A stretch of 61,478 nt of DNA from Gemmatimonadota bacterium (lineage in GTDB: Bacteria > Gemmatimonadota > Gemmatimonadetes > Longimicrobiales > Gaopeijiaceae): the NCBI GenBank assembly GCA_022826025.1, contig JAJDVR010000012.1:1-61478 (forward strand), given 5' to 3'. Made by a program: the position numbers and the translations under genes. Below are positions 35,489-44,301 of this stretch, one piece after another. How positions within the stretch are numbered: position 1 is the stretch's first letter; every line of letters starts with the position of its first letter. Under the pieces are notes generated by a model, which was given only the letters and a program-made list of their open reading frames with translations, had not been told where the DNA came from and did not search any database.

Positions 35489-36631
35489 TCAATCCGTGGG
35501 CGAGCCCTCCAGCAGCCCTTCCAGCGGCTCCTCCCGCGCGCCGTTCTCGTCACACACGGCGTAGGTAACCTGGCCGGATGCATACATCGACACGCCCGCG
35601 TACTCCCCCCTCTTGTTGAGCGCGAAGAAGCGCACGTTGAAGGCGGGTTCGCCGCGCGAGTTGAGGAGGCGCTCCTCGATGGTGTTCGCGCGTATGCGCT
35701 CGAGCGCCGCCATCCCCGCGTCCAACGGATGCATGCCGTCCCTCATCTTCTCGACGATGAGGAAGGAGCAGAGGTTGAACAGGTTGGCCTCGCCGCGGCC
35801 GGTGGAGCCCGCGGCGCCGATGTCGCCGTCGACGTAGAGTCCGGCGCCCAGGATGGGAGAATCGCCCGCGCGTCCGGGGATCTTCCAGGACAGCCCGCTG
35901 GTGGTGGTCACCCCGCAAATGTCCCCGCCCGGCCCGATGCCGTCGCAGTTGATGGTGCCCCAGAAGCTGCTCTCGTCGATGAGTCCCTCGCGCACCATGT
36001 CCAGCCCGGCCTGGTAGCCGGCGTCGAAACCCGCTCCGTTGCCCGCACCGCCCGGGCGCCCCCTGCGCGGATCGGGGAAGTGGCCGGGGTCGATGCGCCG
36101 CTTCCATTCCAGCCACAGCTCGCGCGAGCGGTCGGTGTTCAGGTCGTCCTCGATCTCGAAGCCCATCATGCGCGCGAATTCCTGCGCGCCCGCGCCCACC
36201 AGCAGGTGGTGGTCGGTGTGCTCCATGACCGCCCTGGCCACCAGCGACGGCGTGCGCACCCCCTCCAGCCCCGCCACGCCTCCGGCCTGCTTCTTCGGCC
36301 CGTGCATGCAGCACGCGTCGAGCTGCACCACTCCGTTCGCGTTGGGCAGGCCACCGTAGCCGATCCCGGTCTCGGTGGGGTCGAGTTCGGGGATGTTCAC
36401 CCCCGCGATCAGGGCGTCCAGCACGTCCTCGCCCTCCACGATTCCCCGGAACGCCCGCTCCACCGCGCTCTCCGGGCCGCCGTTGGTGAAGCGGATTCCG
36501 CTGGTGTCGGAGATCACCACGGGGGAGACGGACTGCGGGGTGTACACCACGGGAGCGCCGTCCAGGGGGCGCGGTACGGCGCCGGCCACGCCCGCGGCGG
36601 CGGCGGTCTTGACGAAGTCGCGACGTTTCAT
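35489..36631 (-). CDS. N4-(beta-N-acetylglucosaminyl)-L-asparaginase (glycosylasparaginase)
   Basis: The 380-residue Ntn-hydrolase starts with a Tat-like signal (MKRRDFVKTAAAAGVAG). It contains the self-cleavage region GDICGVTTTSGLSWKIPGR, where the Thr after GV becomes the N-terminal nucleophile, and GDSPILGAGLYVD binding the substrate. The family hydrolyses the GlcNAc-Asn bond after autoproteolysis into alpha and beta chains. The start at 36631 is chosen for the twin-arginine signal; the open frame is longer but the extra part is not conserved in kind. Periplasmic location is predicted. Confidence 0.9.
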   Translation of the reverse strand: MKRRDFVKTAAAAGVAGAVPRPLDGAPVVYTPQSVSPVVISDTSGIRFTNGGPESAVERAFRGIVEGEDVLDALIAGVNIPELDPTETGIGYGGLPNANGVVQLDACCMHGPKKQAGGVAGLEGVRTPSLVARAVMEHTDHHLLVGAGAQEFARMMGFEIEDDLNTDRSRELWLEWKRRIDPGHFPDPRRGRPGGAGNGAGFDAGYQAGLDMVREGLIDESSFWGTINCDGIGPGGDICGVTTTSGLSWKIPGRAGDSPILGAGLYVDGDIGAAGSTGRGEANLFNLCSFLIVEKMRDGMHPLDAGMAALERIRANTIEERLLNSRGEPAFNVRFFALNKRGEYAGVSMYASGQVTYAVCDENGAREEPLEGLLEGSPTD

Positions 36632-36743
36632 CTTCGGGAATCCGGCGAGGGTTCGACAGGCCGGCCATGGGCACGTCCGCGCTCGCAGCCGGCGAATTGC
36701 GAAAGTATGGACAGGCCCTCTCGCGCCAAGCAAGTTTCAGCAC

Positions 36744-37043
36744 ATGAAAATCAGCGAGAAAGCGGTTCGCAAGGCGTTGCGCACGGTGAAGGATCCCGAG
36801 TTGCACCTGGATCTGGTGGTGCTCGGGCTGGTGTACGACATCGAGATCGAGGATGCGAACGTCCAGGTGCGCATCTCGCTCACCACGCCGATGTGCCCCG
36901 CGGCGCCACAGATCGTGGAGGATGCGCGCGCCGCGGTAGCGGGCGTGGAGGGCGTCGAGAACGCCGAGGTGCAGCTGACCTTCGATCCTCCGTGGACCCC
37001 GGAGCGCATCAGCCCCCTCATCCGCTCCTCGCTGGGGCTCTGA
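36744..37043 (+). CDS. DUF59/MIP18-family Fe-S assembly-type protein
   Basis: This 99-residue DUF59 domain (VRKALRTVKDPELHLDLVVL, TTPMCPAAPQIV, FDPPWTPERISP) retains the single conserved Cys of the family. Such proteins (SufT, PaaD N-domain, MIP18) help assemble iron-sulfur or di-iron centres. It is 88 bp upstream of paaA and probably the first gene of the epoxidase operon. That makes it a second DUF59 protein in the same operon. Confidence 0.85.
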   Translation: MKISEKAVRKALRTVKDPELHLDLVVLGLVYDIEIEDANVQVRISLTTPMCPAAPQIVEDARAAVAGVEGVENAEVQLTFDPPWTPERISPLIRSSLGL

Positions 37044-37131
37044 CGAAGACCGCGGGCGGAGGCGAGGTCCGCGCGGGCAGGGTCGCGGACGGGTGCGCAG
37101 ACGCCGATGACCTCGGAAAGGACGGGTAGCC

Positions 37132-38067
37132 GTGCCCTTCACTGAAGAAGAAATCAAGGCCCGCGTGCAGAAGGGCTACATCGTGGAATCTCCCGAGGAG
37201 ATGACCGAGGGCTACAGGAAGGCCCTCGCAGTCCAGCTCACCGTCCAGGCCGACACCGAACTGATGAGCGCGCCGTCCTACTGGATGGCCGCGCGCCACG
37301 CGCCCTCCGCCAACACGCAGGTGAGCGCGCACGCCATCATCCAGGACGAGCTGGCGCACGCCAACATCGCCTATCGCCTGCTCGAGGACATGGGTATCTC
37401 GAAGCAGAAGCTGGTCTACGAGCGCGAGCCCCACGAGTTCAAGCACCCCTACGGCTTCGACCAGCCGCTCGACAACTGGGCGGACCTGGTAGTGGCCAAC
37501 GGCTTCTTCGACCGCGCCGGCATCTGCCTGCTCTCGGACGTGCACCGCAACACCTCCTACGGGCCGCTCAAGCGGGCGCTGGTGAAGGTGGACATGGAGG
37601 AGACCTTCCACCTGCGGCACGGAGAGGTGTGGATGCGGCGCCTGGCCCGGGCCGGGGGCGCGGCGAAGGAGATTCTGCAGCGGTCGGTCGACTGGATGTT
37701 CCCCATGACCGTGGAGTGGTTCGGCCTGCCCGACGACCGCAAGCGGCACAGCGGCCAGCTCGAGTACAGGCTGAAGGGGCTCACCAACGACCAGCTGCGG
37801 CAGTTGTGGATGTCGTCCACGGTGCCCCTGTGCGAGCGGCTGGGCCTCGACGTCCCCGCGCATTTCGACGAGGCCTCGCAGTCGTACGTGCTCGACTATC
37901 CCTTCCCCTGCCAGTACGACGCGAGCGAGAAGCGCTGGCTCTTCGAGGAGGGCAGGATCACCTGGAGGCAGGTCTTCGAGCGCTGGAAGGGGCGCGGGCC
38001 GATGAACGAGATCTACGTCGAGTCGATCCGGCGGTCGCGCGGCCAGGTGAGCTCGTGGCTGAACTGA
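37132..38067 (+). CDS. paaA: 1,2-phenylacetyl-CoA epoxidase catalytic subunit PaaA
   Basis: The 311-residue protein is the di-iron oxygenase subunit: carboxylate/His ligands are visible in ADTELM (Glu43), QDELAHA (Glu73, His76) and EETFHLRHG (Glu157, His160). Size and sequence match PaaA (SYGPLKRALVK, LTNDQLRQLW) throughout. With PaaB and PaaC it converts phenylacetyl-CoA to ring-1,2-epoxide in aerobic phenylacetate degradation. The GTG start at 37132 suits the family's N-terminus. No reductase subunit (PaaE) or ligase (PaaK) is in the window. Confidence 0.93.
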   Translation: MPFTEEEIKARVQKGYIVESPEEMTEGYRKALAVQLTVQADTELMSAPSYWMAARHAPSANTQVSAHAIIQDELAHANIAYRLLEDMGISKQKLVYEREPHEFKHPYGFDQPLDNWADLVVANGFFDRAGICLLSDVHRNTSYGPLKRALVKVDMEETFHLRHGEVWMRRLARAGGAAKEILQRSVDWMFPMTVEWFGLPDDRKRHSGQLEYRLKGLTNDQLRQLWMSSTVPLCERLGLDVPAHFDEASQSYVLDYPFPCQYDASEKRWLFEEGRITWRQVFERWKGRGPMNEIYVESIRRSRGQVSSWLN

Positions 38068-38459
38068 GCGTCGGGCTGCCGCTGCACGTGGCCTCGCACA
38101 TGAGCGGCGGACGCGACCTGTGGTCCGAGCCTCTCCCGGAGCGGCCCGATGACCCGGAGGCGGCGGCGTGGCGCGCGCTCGGCGAGGTGCTCGACCCGGA
38201 GCTTCCGGTGAGCGTGACCGACCTCGGGCTGGTCTACGGGGTGCGGGTGGACGGCGAGCGGGTTGAAGTTCGCCTGACCTTTACCGCGACGGCGTGTCCG
38301 TGCATGGAGTTCATCGAGGAGGACGTGCGTGACCGGCTGCTCGCCGAGCCCTGGATCGCGGCGGTGGAGATCGAGCACGTATGGGATCCCCCCTGGACGA
38401 GCGCGCGCATTACCCGGGCGGGACGGCGCGCGCTCCGGGGTGCGGGGGTGAGCGCCTGA
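38055..38459 (+). CDS. PaaD N-terminal half (DUF59 domain only)
   Basis: This 134-residue protein has the DUF59 core GEVLDPELPVSVTDLGLVYG, FTATACPCMEFI and WDPPWTSARIT, matching the first ~110 residues of PaaD. It lacks the zinc-ribbon C-terminus of standard PaaD, which appears as a separate gene at 39501. The GTG at 38055 overlaps the paaA end and has AGGTGAG upstream; an ATG at 38100 is the alternative start. PaaD is thought to mature the epoxidase cluster. Confidence 0.8.
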   Translation: MAELSVGLPLHVASHMSGGRDLWSEPLPERPDDPEAAAWRALGEVLDPELPVSVTDLGLVYGVRVDGERVEVRLTFTATACPCMEFIEEDVRDRLLAEPWIAAVEIEHVWDPPWTSARITRAGRRALRGAGVSA

Positions 38460-38479
38460 GGGCGCCGGCGGAGAGCGCG

Positions 38480-38728
38480 ATGGAAGAAGCCGTCTACGAT
38501 GTCTTCGCGCGCAAGCGGAGAGCCGAGCCGTTGCGCCACATAGGGTATGTCGACGCGACCGACGACGCCCTCGCGCGCGTCTACGCCTGGAAGACCTACG
38601 ACGAGGAGAACTGGTTCGAGATGTGCGTCGTGCGCCGTGCCCACATCATCCCGGTGAACCGGACCGACGGTCCGTACGCGGCGCGCGCGACGGGCCGGCT
38701 CGGGCGCCGCGCCGGGGAAGTGCGGTGA
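38480..38728 (+). CDS. paaB: 1,2-phenylacetyl-CoA epoxidase subunit PaaB
   Basis: The 82-residue product (YDVFARKRRAEPLRHIGYVD, TYDEENWFEMCVVRRAHII) matches PaaB, a small subunit that bridges PaaAC heterodimers. GGCGGAGAG precedes the ATG at 38480. Its stop overlaps the GTG start of paaC. Confidence 0.85.
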   Translation: MEEAVYDVFARKRRAEPLRHIGYVDATDDALARVYAWKTYDEENWFEMCVVRRAHIIPVNRTDGPYAARATGRLGRRAGEVR

Positions 38729-39504
38729 GCGCTCGGGAGTTCTCCCCCGAAGTCCGGGAAGCGCTCCGGAGACTCATCCTGTCGCTCGCCGACACCAAGC
38801 GCCTGCTCGGCATCCGCTACAGCGACTGGCTGCTGGGGGCCCCTTCCATCGAGAGCGGCATCGCGACCGCTTCCATGTCGCAGGACGAATGGGGCCACGC
38901 GCGCCTCCTGTACGCCATGCTCAAGGACTTCGGTGTCGACCCCGTGGAGGTCGAGCATTCCCGCCCGGCCGCCGAGTATTGCTCGGCGTCCTGCCTGGAC
39001 GAGCCCTTTGCCGACTGGGCCGCGGTCGTCGCCGGCATCGTGATTGTGGACGGGACCCTCTCGCTGGCGCTGGAGGGATTCGCGACGGGCGCCTACGACG
39101 CGGCCCGCCGGCGCATCCCCAAGATGCTGGCGGAGGAGGCGTTCCACCGGGATTTCGGACAAGCCTGGATGCGCCGCATCAGCGAAGGAGCGGAGGAGGG
39201 ACGGGAACGGCTGGCCGCCGCGGCCGAGCCCTTGCTGGCCGCCGCGATCACGTGCCTGCTGCCCGGCGACGACGAAGCCGAACTGCTTGCCGGGGCGGGG
39301 GTGACGGCCCGACCGGCCGACGCGCGCGCCAGGCTGGCCCGGAGGCTGGCGGAGCCCCTGTCGGCGCTGGGGATGGTCCGCACCACCGATCCGCCGCTCC
39401 CCGCTGACTGGATCGCCAGCCGCCGCCGACCGGCCGGGGAGCCCGCCGGAGACGCCGTCGAGCGCGCGCGGGGGGACCGCAACCGGGCGTTGTTCGTCGA
39501 ATGA
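38725..39504 (+). CDS. paaC: 1,2-phenylacetyl-CoA epoxidase structural subunit PaaC
   Basis: This 259-residue ferritin-like protein is PaaC, the non-catalytic partner of PaaA: LADTKRLLGIRYSDWLLGAP, SMSQDEWGHARLLYAML and MLAEEAFHRDFGQAWM. The GTG at 38725 lies within the paaB stop (GTGA), giving tight coupling. Its own stop overlaps the following zinc-ribbon gene by ATGA. Confidence 0.9.
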   Translation: MSAREFSPEVREALRRLILSLADTKRLLGIRYSDWLLGAPSIESGIATASMSQDEWGHARLLYAMLKDFGVDPVEVEHSRPAAEYCSASCLDEPFADWAAVVAGIVIVDGTLSLALEGFATGAYDAARRRIPKMLAEEAFHRDFGQAWMRRISEGAEEGRERLAAAAEPLLAAAITCLLPGDDEAELLAGAGVTARPADARARLARRLAEPLSALGMVRTTDPPLPADWIASRRRPAGEPAGDAVERARGDRNRALFVE

Positions 39505-39701
39505 GCGCCGACGAGGTCGCGACCGGCACCAGTTCCGGTCTTCCGGCGTCCCCCCGGTGCCCCTTCTGCGACAGCACCGAGACCCGCCTGGTCAATCCGT
39601 TCGGCAGCCAGCTCTCGGTGGCGACCTACTGGTGCGACGGCTGCCGCACGGCGTTCGAACACATCAAGTGGGCGGGGGCAGGTTCTCCGCCTGTCCCCTG
39701 A
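39501..39701 (+). CDS. PaaD C-terminal zinc-ribbon half
   Basis: This 66-residue protein consists of RCPFCDSTETRLVNPFGSQL followed by YWCDGCRTAFEHIKW. The CPxC/CDxC pairs and the sequence between them correspond to the C-terminal zinc ribbon of PaaD (CPRC...EFGS...CDSCREPFDYFK in E. coli). The ATG is coupled to paaC by ATGA overlap. Together with the gene at 38055 it makes up one PaaD, here split with paaB and paaC between. Confidence 0.85.
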   Translation: MSADEVATGTSSGLPASPRCPFCDSTETRLVNPFGSQLSVATYWCDGCRTAFEHIKWAGAGSPPVP

Positions 39702-39774
39702 AGCATACCGGCGGCTCGCGGGTACGCATCCAGACAACCTTCCCGCCACCACACTTTCCATACAGACGAGACTC

Positions 39775-40452
39775 ATGGAGAAGTTCTCCACATCACATCG
39801 CGGCGCCCTCGGGGCGGCGCTCGCCATGGTGCTCCTTGCAGCCTGCTCGGCCTCGTCGGCCCTGCCCCCCTCCCGCGGCCTGATCACCCTCTCGGGAGCG
39901 CGCGTCCCCCCCGACCCCGCGCGCATGGACTCCATCGACGTCTGGCTTCGCCCGCAGCTGGACAACATCCGGGAGGATCCCACCTTTCTCATTATCACCG
40001 ACTTCCACGACGGACCCGTCATGCCCTGGGAGAACTTCGTCATGGAAGGCGACACTGCCCGCGGCAGCCTGGACGGAGCCATCGCCGACGCGCGGCCCGT
40101 GTACCTGGTATACGCGCACCTGCACCTCATGCACCGGATGGACCGGCTGGAGGAGTGGCTCCCGAATGCGGTCGGGCTTGAGGGGTACGAGCTCGAGCGG
40201 TCGATCGTGGCCCGCACCGCGGATGTCTGGTTCTACGGCCGTTCGTTGTACGGCTGGGCGCCCTATGTGCCCCTGGATGAACTGCTCTTCTCCAGCGAGA
40301 ACGGTTATCTGGACGCCTATCTCCTGACCGCGCGCGCGGAGGAGTTCGCCATGGAGCGGGACGCCTGGCTGGACGAGAGCGCCGGGGCGCAGGAGGCGTA
40401 CCGTACCTGGTTCCGGAGTGCGTTCGAGAACAACCCGCCCGGCTTGCGCTGA
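39775..40452 (+). CDS. Lipoprotein of unknown function
   Basis: The 225-residue product has a lipoprotein signal (ALGAALAMVLLAAC, lipobox LLAAC). The mature part has no family I recognise; it is acidic and rich in aromatic residues (WLPNAVGLEGYELE, VWFYGRSLYGWAPYVPLDEL). The stop is coupled to the next gene (TGATG), which encodes an ICMT-like methyltransferase, so the pair may work on an envelope substrate. Confidence 0.65.
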   Translation: MEKFSTSHRGALGAALAMVLLAACSASSALPPSRGLITLSGARVPPDPARMDSIDVWLRPQLDNIREDPTFLIITDFHDGPVMPWENFVMEGDTARGSLDGAIADARPVYLVYAHLHLMHRMDRLEEWLPNAVGLEGYELERSIVARTADVWFYGRSLYGWAPYVPLDELLFSSENGYLDAYLLTARAEEFAMERDAWLDESAGAQEAYRTWFRSAFENNPPGLR

Positions 40453-41246
40453 TGCCGGACCGCGACCCGCGGGCTCCGGACACGGGCGCGCGGCATCGCG
40501 AATCTCCCGACGCGGGGCTGGTTGACGAATGGACCCGCGCGGGCCACTGGCTCTTTCGCTGGCGCAGCTACCTGCCGCTGCTCGTCCTGGCTGCCCTGGC
40601 CGCCCTCAGCTTCGCCTTGCCACCCGGTACTGCCGGCCAGTTGGACGGCTGGGAGCTGGCGGGAATGCTGGTGGCCGTGGCGGGGCTGGTGCTGCGTGCC
40701 TGGACCGTGGGGCATGCGCCGGCGGGGACCTCCGGCCGGGGAACCCGCAAGCTCGAAGCCGCCTCGCTGAGCACCGAGGGGATGTACTCGGTGGTGCGAC
40801 ATCCCCTCTACCTGGGAAACCTCCTGATCTGGGCCGGCGTGGCCACGACCACGGGCAGCCTTGCCGCCGTGGCGGTCACCATTCTCGTGTTCTGGATCTA
40901 CAGCGAGCGCATCATGTTTGCCGAAGAGCGCTTCCTGCAGGAGCGTTTCGGCTCGGCCTTCACCCGCTGGGCGGCCCGGACACCCGCGCTGCTGCCGGCT
41001 CCGCGGCTCTGGCGGCCGTACCGGCTGCCGTTCTCGCTGCTCGTCGCGCTCGGGCGGGACCACGGCGCCTTCTACGCCTGGGTGGCGGCGACGACCGCGC
41101 TGGAAGTCGCAGAGACGCTGGGCGCGGGGGACGGCCTCGATCTGGCGCCCTTCTGGGGGATCTACTTCGGAGCCGGCACGGTGGTGTATGTCGTGCTCTG
41201 GACGCTCAAGAAGAACTCGACGCTGCTCGATGTGGAGGGGAGGTAG
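40452..41246 (+). CDS. ICMT/PEMT-like membrane methyltransferase
   Basis: The 264-residue protein has about five hydrophobic segments. It carries the isoprenylcysteine carboxyl-methyltransferase-type signature YSVVRHPLYLGNLLIWAG and AEERFLQERFG, where SAM binds. Bacterial members methylate lipids or isoprenoid-linked groups. The C-terminal 70 residues add two further membrane segments. The ATG at 40452 overlaps the upstream lipoprotein stop by one base. Confidence 0.8.
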   Translation: MPDRDPRAPDTGARHRESPDAGLVDEWTRAGHWLFRWRSYLPLLVLAALAALSFALPPGTAGQLDGWELAGMLVAVAGLVLRAWTVGHAPAGTSGRGTRKLEAASLSTEGMYSVVRHPLYLGNLLIWAGVATTTGSLAAVAVTILVFWIYSERIMFAEERFLQERFGSAFTRWAARTPALLPAPRLWRPYRLPFSLLVALGRDHGAFYAWVAATTALEVAETLGAGDGLDLAPFWGIYFGAGTVVYVVLWTLKKNSTLLDVEGR

Positions 41247-41285
41247 ACGGCGCCGGTTGTGGAGAGCGTTGGCCGCGGTCCGTCC

Positions 41286-41603
41286 TCACGACGGCGTGAG
41301 CAGCCACTTGATCGACACAGGCTCGGTATCGGAGGCGTCTTCCCGTACGTGGACGTCGACGCGACCCGTATCGGCGAGGCGGCGGTTGCTGACCCTCCCT
41401 CCGAACGCAGCGAACCCTGTCACCGTGACGCTGCGCCGGGTCCCGTCGGGAGCCGTGGCGGTGAGCTGCGAGCCCCTGAGGTCGCGCACCCGGGGCGGCG
41501 CGCCCTCCTGCAGCTGGAGTCGCAGAATGCGACCGCCATGGGGCGCGTCCAGAGCGTCGATCACTCGAAAGACCGGGGTTTTCCGTACGCCGCTTGCGGC
41601 CAT
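41286..41603 (-). CDS. Small beta-barrel-like protein, function unknown
   Basis: The 105-residue product is composed of alternating strands (VFRVIDALDAPHGGRILRL, QLTATAPDGTRRSVTVTGFA, GRVDVHVREDA) reminiscent of an EF-Tu domain-2-type barrel, a weak impression. It ends SIKWLLTPS. Composition is protein-like and AAGG precedes the ATG, so I take it as real. It is divergent from the decarboxylase. Confidence 0.5.
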   Translation of the reverse strand: MAASGVRKTPVFRVIDALDAPHGGRILRLQLQEGAPPRVRDLRGSQLTATAPDGTRRSVTVTGFAAFGGRVSNRRLADTGRVDVHVREDASDTEPVSIKWLLTPS

Positions 41604-41714
41604 GCTACCTTGGGAGGTTGGAGTTGAGCCGCCGTGGCCCGGCGAGGGTCCCGGGGCGATGGAGAAACAAACTGGAAACCCGGTATCTGCCCGTCAATGC
41701 CGGAAGGAGGAGAG

Positions 41715-43175
41715 GTGACCGGGCCCAGACCCGAACACGCTCGCGCCGGAACGGAAGCGCTGCAGCTGGACGCCGACCTGATGCGCCGCCTGGGATACGA
41801 GATGGTGGACCGGGTGGTGGACCGCTGGACCGGCCTCCGCGAAGACCGCGCCTGGGGCACCGCAGACCGGACGTACACGGAGGCCCGTCTTCGCGAGCCG
41901 GCTCCCGAGACCGGCCGCGATCCGAACGAGGTCATCGACCGGGTTCTGCGCGACGTCCTCCCCTACGCGGGGCGCATCGACCACCCCCGTTTCTTCGCCT
42001 TCATTCCCTCCTCGCCCACCTGGCCGAGCTTCCTGGCCCACATGCTCACGGGCGGCTTCAACATCTTCCAGGGCACCTGGCTGGAATCGGCGGGTCCCAG
42101 CCAGGTGGAGCTGGTGGTGCTCGACTGGTTCCGCGAATGGCTGGGCATGCCGCAGACCGCGGGGGGCGTGTTCACCAGCGGCGGCTCGGCCGCGACCCTG
42201 AACGCCATGGTGGCCGCGCGCCACGCGGCGGGCGACGGCGAGCGGCTGATCCTGTACGAAGGCGATCAGTGCCACGCGTCCGTGGAAAGGGCCGCGCGCA
42301 TCTGCGGCTTCCGCGCGGACGACCTGCGCCGCGTGCCCACCGACGACCGTTATCGGCTTGATGTCGAGGTGCTGGAGCACATGATCCGCTACGATCGAGC
42401 CGAAGGCAGGACGCCCTTCATGGTGTCCGCCAACGCGGGAGCCACCAACACGGGGGCCATCGATCCGCTGGACGCCATCGCCGATCTGTGCGAGCGCGAG
42501 GAGCTCTGGTTCCACATCGACGGGGCCTACGGCGGCTTCGCTGTCCTCGACGAAGGCGCGCGACGGAGCCTCAAGGGCATCGAACGTGCCAACAGCCTGG
42601 TTCTGGACCCGCACAAGTGGCTCTTCCAGCCCTATGAGACGGGGTGCCTGATGGTGCGCGACGCGGCGGTGCTGCGCGATGCCTTCCGGATCATGCCCGA
42701 GTACCTGCAGGACACGGACATGAGCCTGGAGCATGTGAACTTCGCCGACCGCGGACTCCAGCTGAGCCGCTCCTTCCGGGCGCTGCGGGTGTGGATGTCG
42801 GTCCAGATCCTCGGGCTCGAGGAGTTCCGCGTCGTGATCGGACGGGCGCTCGAGCTGGCGCGCAGGGCGGAGGCCTACATCCGGGGAAGCGCGCGCCTGG
42901 AACTGCTCAGCCCGGCCAGCCTGGGTGTGGTCTGCTACCGCTTTCGACCGCCGGGCATGGATCCGCCGGCGCTGGATTCGCTCAACCGCGAGATCCAGGA
43001 CGAAATCGTGAATAGCGGTTTTGCGATGATCTCCTCGACGCGGCTTCAGGGTGACTACTCGCTGCGCCTCTGCATCCTCAACTACCGGAGCACCTGGGAG
43101 GACGTCCGCGCCACCCTCGAGCGCGTTGAAGAGATCGGACAGCGGCGCATGAGGGCGGCGGCGTGCGCCTCGTAG
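41715..43175 (+). CDS. PLP-dependent aromatic/acidic amino-acid decarboxylase
   Basis: The 486-residue protein is a group II decarboxylase: HPRFFAFIPSSPTWPSFLA, TSGGSAATLNAM, HIDGAYGGFA (Asp to the PLP nitrogen) and DPHKWLFQPYE with the Schiff-base Lys. Aromatic-L-amino-acid decarboxylase-type sequences are the best match; glutamate or diaminobutyrate decarboxylation remains possible. AGGAGG (41705-41710) favours the GTG at 41715 over the ATG at 41697. The 3' end overlaps the CPBP protease gene by 13 bp. Confidence 0.88.
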   Translation: MTGPRPEHARAGTEALQLDADLMRRLGYEMVDRVVDRWTGLREDRAWGTADRTYTEARLREPAPETGRDPNEVIDRVLRDVLPYAGRIDHPRFFAFIPSSPTWPSFLAHMLTGGFNIFQGTWLESAGPSQVELVVLDWFREWLGMPQTAGGVFTSGGSAATLNAMVAARHAAGDGERLILYEGDQCHASVERAARICGFRADDLRRVPTDDRYRLDVEVLEHMIRYDRAEGRTPFMVSANAGATNTGAIDPLDAIADLCEREELWFHIDGAYGGFAVLDEGARRSLKGIERANSLVLDPHKWLFQPYETGCLMVRDAAVLRDAFRIMPEYLQDTDMSLEHVNFADRGLQLSRSFRALRVWMSVQILGLEEFRVVIGRALELARRAEAYIRGSARLELLSPASLGVVCYRFRPPGMDPPALDSLNREIQDEIVNSGFAMISSTRLQGDYSLRLCILNYRSTWEDVRATLERVEEIGQRRMRAAACAS

Positions 43176-43855
43176 ACCAGATCCTGCTGGCGGTGCTGCT
43201 GGTCCTCGCGCCCATCAACGGCGTTGCGCAACTGTGGCTGGCCAGGAATACCCGGGAGCTTGCACGCATTCCCGTGTACGTGAGTTCGGGGATCTTCATC
43301 CTCGTCCTGGGGGCGGCCAGCGCCATCGTGGGCGGGATCGGCGGGGGACCGGCCTCGCTGGGACTGACCTCGCTCGACCCCTTTGCGTTCGCGGCGTGGA
43401 CGGCCGCGATCGCCGCGGCGGTGCTGGGGATGATGATGCTGTTCACATGGATCGCCCGTGCCGCCGGGCTGCGCGACTCGCCCTTCCTGGCCCGGCTGCT
43501 TCCACGCACCCGGCGCGAGCGGGCGTACTTCGCGGGCCTTTCCTTCGTTGCCGGCACCGGGGAGGAGATCGCCTACCGGGGGTATGCCATGTCGGCGCTG
43601 GGGGCGATGTCGGTGGGCCCGTGGATGGCGGCGTCGGTCACCTCGGTTGCGTTCGGGTTGTTACATTCCTATCAGGGTGCGCGAGGCATCGTGACGACCG
43701 GGGTGGCCGGGTTCGCCTTCGCCGCGTCGTTCATTCTGACCGGGAGCATCTGGCCCGCGATGGCCGCGCACGTCACGATCGATCTGGTCGCCGGGCTGGT
43801 TCTCGGCGAGAGGCTGCTCACCCATCGAGACGGAGGAACCGACGCGTGCGCGTAG
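43163..43855 (+). CDS. CPBP-family intramembrane metalloprotease
   Basis: The 230-residue membrane protein has about seven hydrophobic segments. It carries the Abi/CPBP motifs EEIAYRG (EExxxR), FGLLHSYQG (FxxxH) and HVTIDLVAG (HxxxD/N), which form the metal site of this Rce1-like family. Substrate unknown. The GTG start overlaps the decarboxylase end, and its own end overlaps the next gene by 10 bp. Confidence 0.85.
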   Translation: MRLVDQILLAVLLVLAPINGVAQLWLARNTRELARIPVYVSSGIFILVLGAASAIVGGIGGGPASLGLTSLDPFAFAAWTAAIAAAVLGMMMLFTWIARAAGLRDSPFLARLLPRTRRERAYFAGLSFVAGTGEEIAYRGYAMSALGAMSVGPWMAASVTSVAFGLLHSYQGARGIVTTGVAGFAFAASFILTGSIWPAMAAHVTIDLVAGLVLGERLLTHRDGGTDACA

Positions 43856-44265
43856 ACCTCGCTTTACTGGCGGACGCCGCCACGGTGGACAGCGCCGGCA
43901 AGCTGAACATCCTGGGCATCTTCGATTCGATCACCTCCACGCGGTTTCCGGCCAAGCACGGCCTCATCTCCCTGGTGCTGCGCTTCGCGGCGGGGCTGGA
44001 GCAGGCCGGGGAACACGCCATCAGCATTCGCCTGCGCGGGCCGTCGGGGGAGGACGTCCTGCGCCTGGACGGCAAGGTCAAGTTCGGACCCGGTCCCGCG
44101 AGTGATGGCGGGCAACTGAAGATTCCCCATATCCTGAACATGGACGGGATCGTCTTCAGAACCCCGGGCCGCTACGCTTTCGACGTGGACCTGGACGGCG
44201 AGCATCAGGTATCGCTGCCGCTCAGGGTGGTTTCATCCGCGTTCGCGGAGGCCGCCGAAGCCTGA
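43846..44265 (+). CDS. DUF6941-like protein
   Basis: The 139-residue product opens VRVDLALLADAATVDSAGKL and continues NILGIFDSITSTRFPAKH, the start pattern I associate with DUF6941 proteins, small beta-rich proteins of unknown role. GGAGG stands upstream of the GTG at 43846. It lies between the CPBP gene and gyrA, 36 bp ahead of gyrA, and may be co-transcribed. Confidence 0.65.
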   Translation: MRVDLALLADAATVDSAGKLNILGIFDSITSTRFPAKHGLISLVLRFAAGLEQAGEHAISIRLRGPSGEDVLRLDGKVKFGPGPASDGGQLKIPHILNMDGIVFRTPGRYAFDVDLDGEHQVSLPLRVVSSAFAEAAEA

Positions 44266-44301
44266 GCGCCCCACGTTGCAGTCCCCGGCCGAGGAGTAGC
44301 C

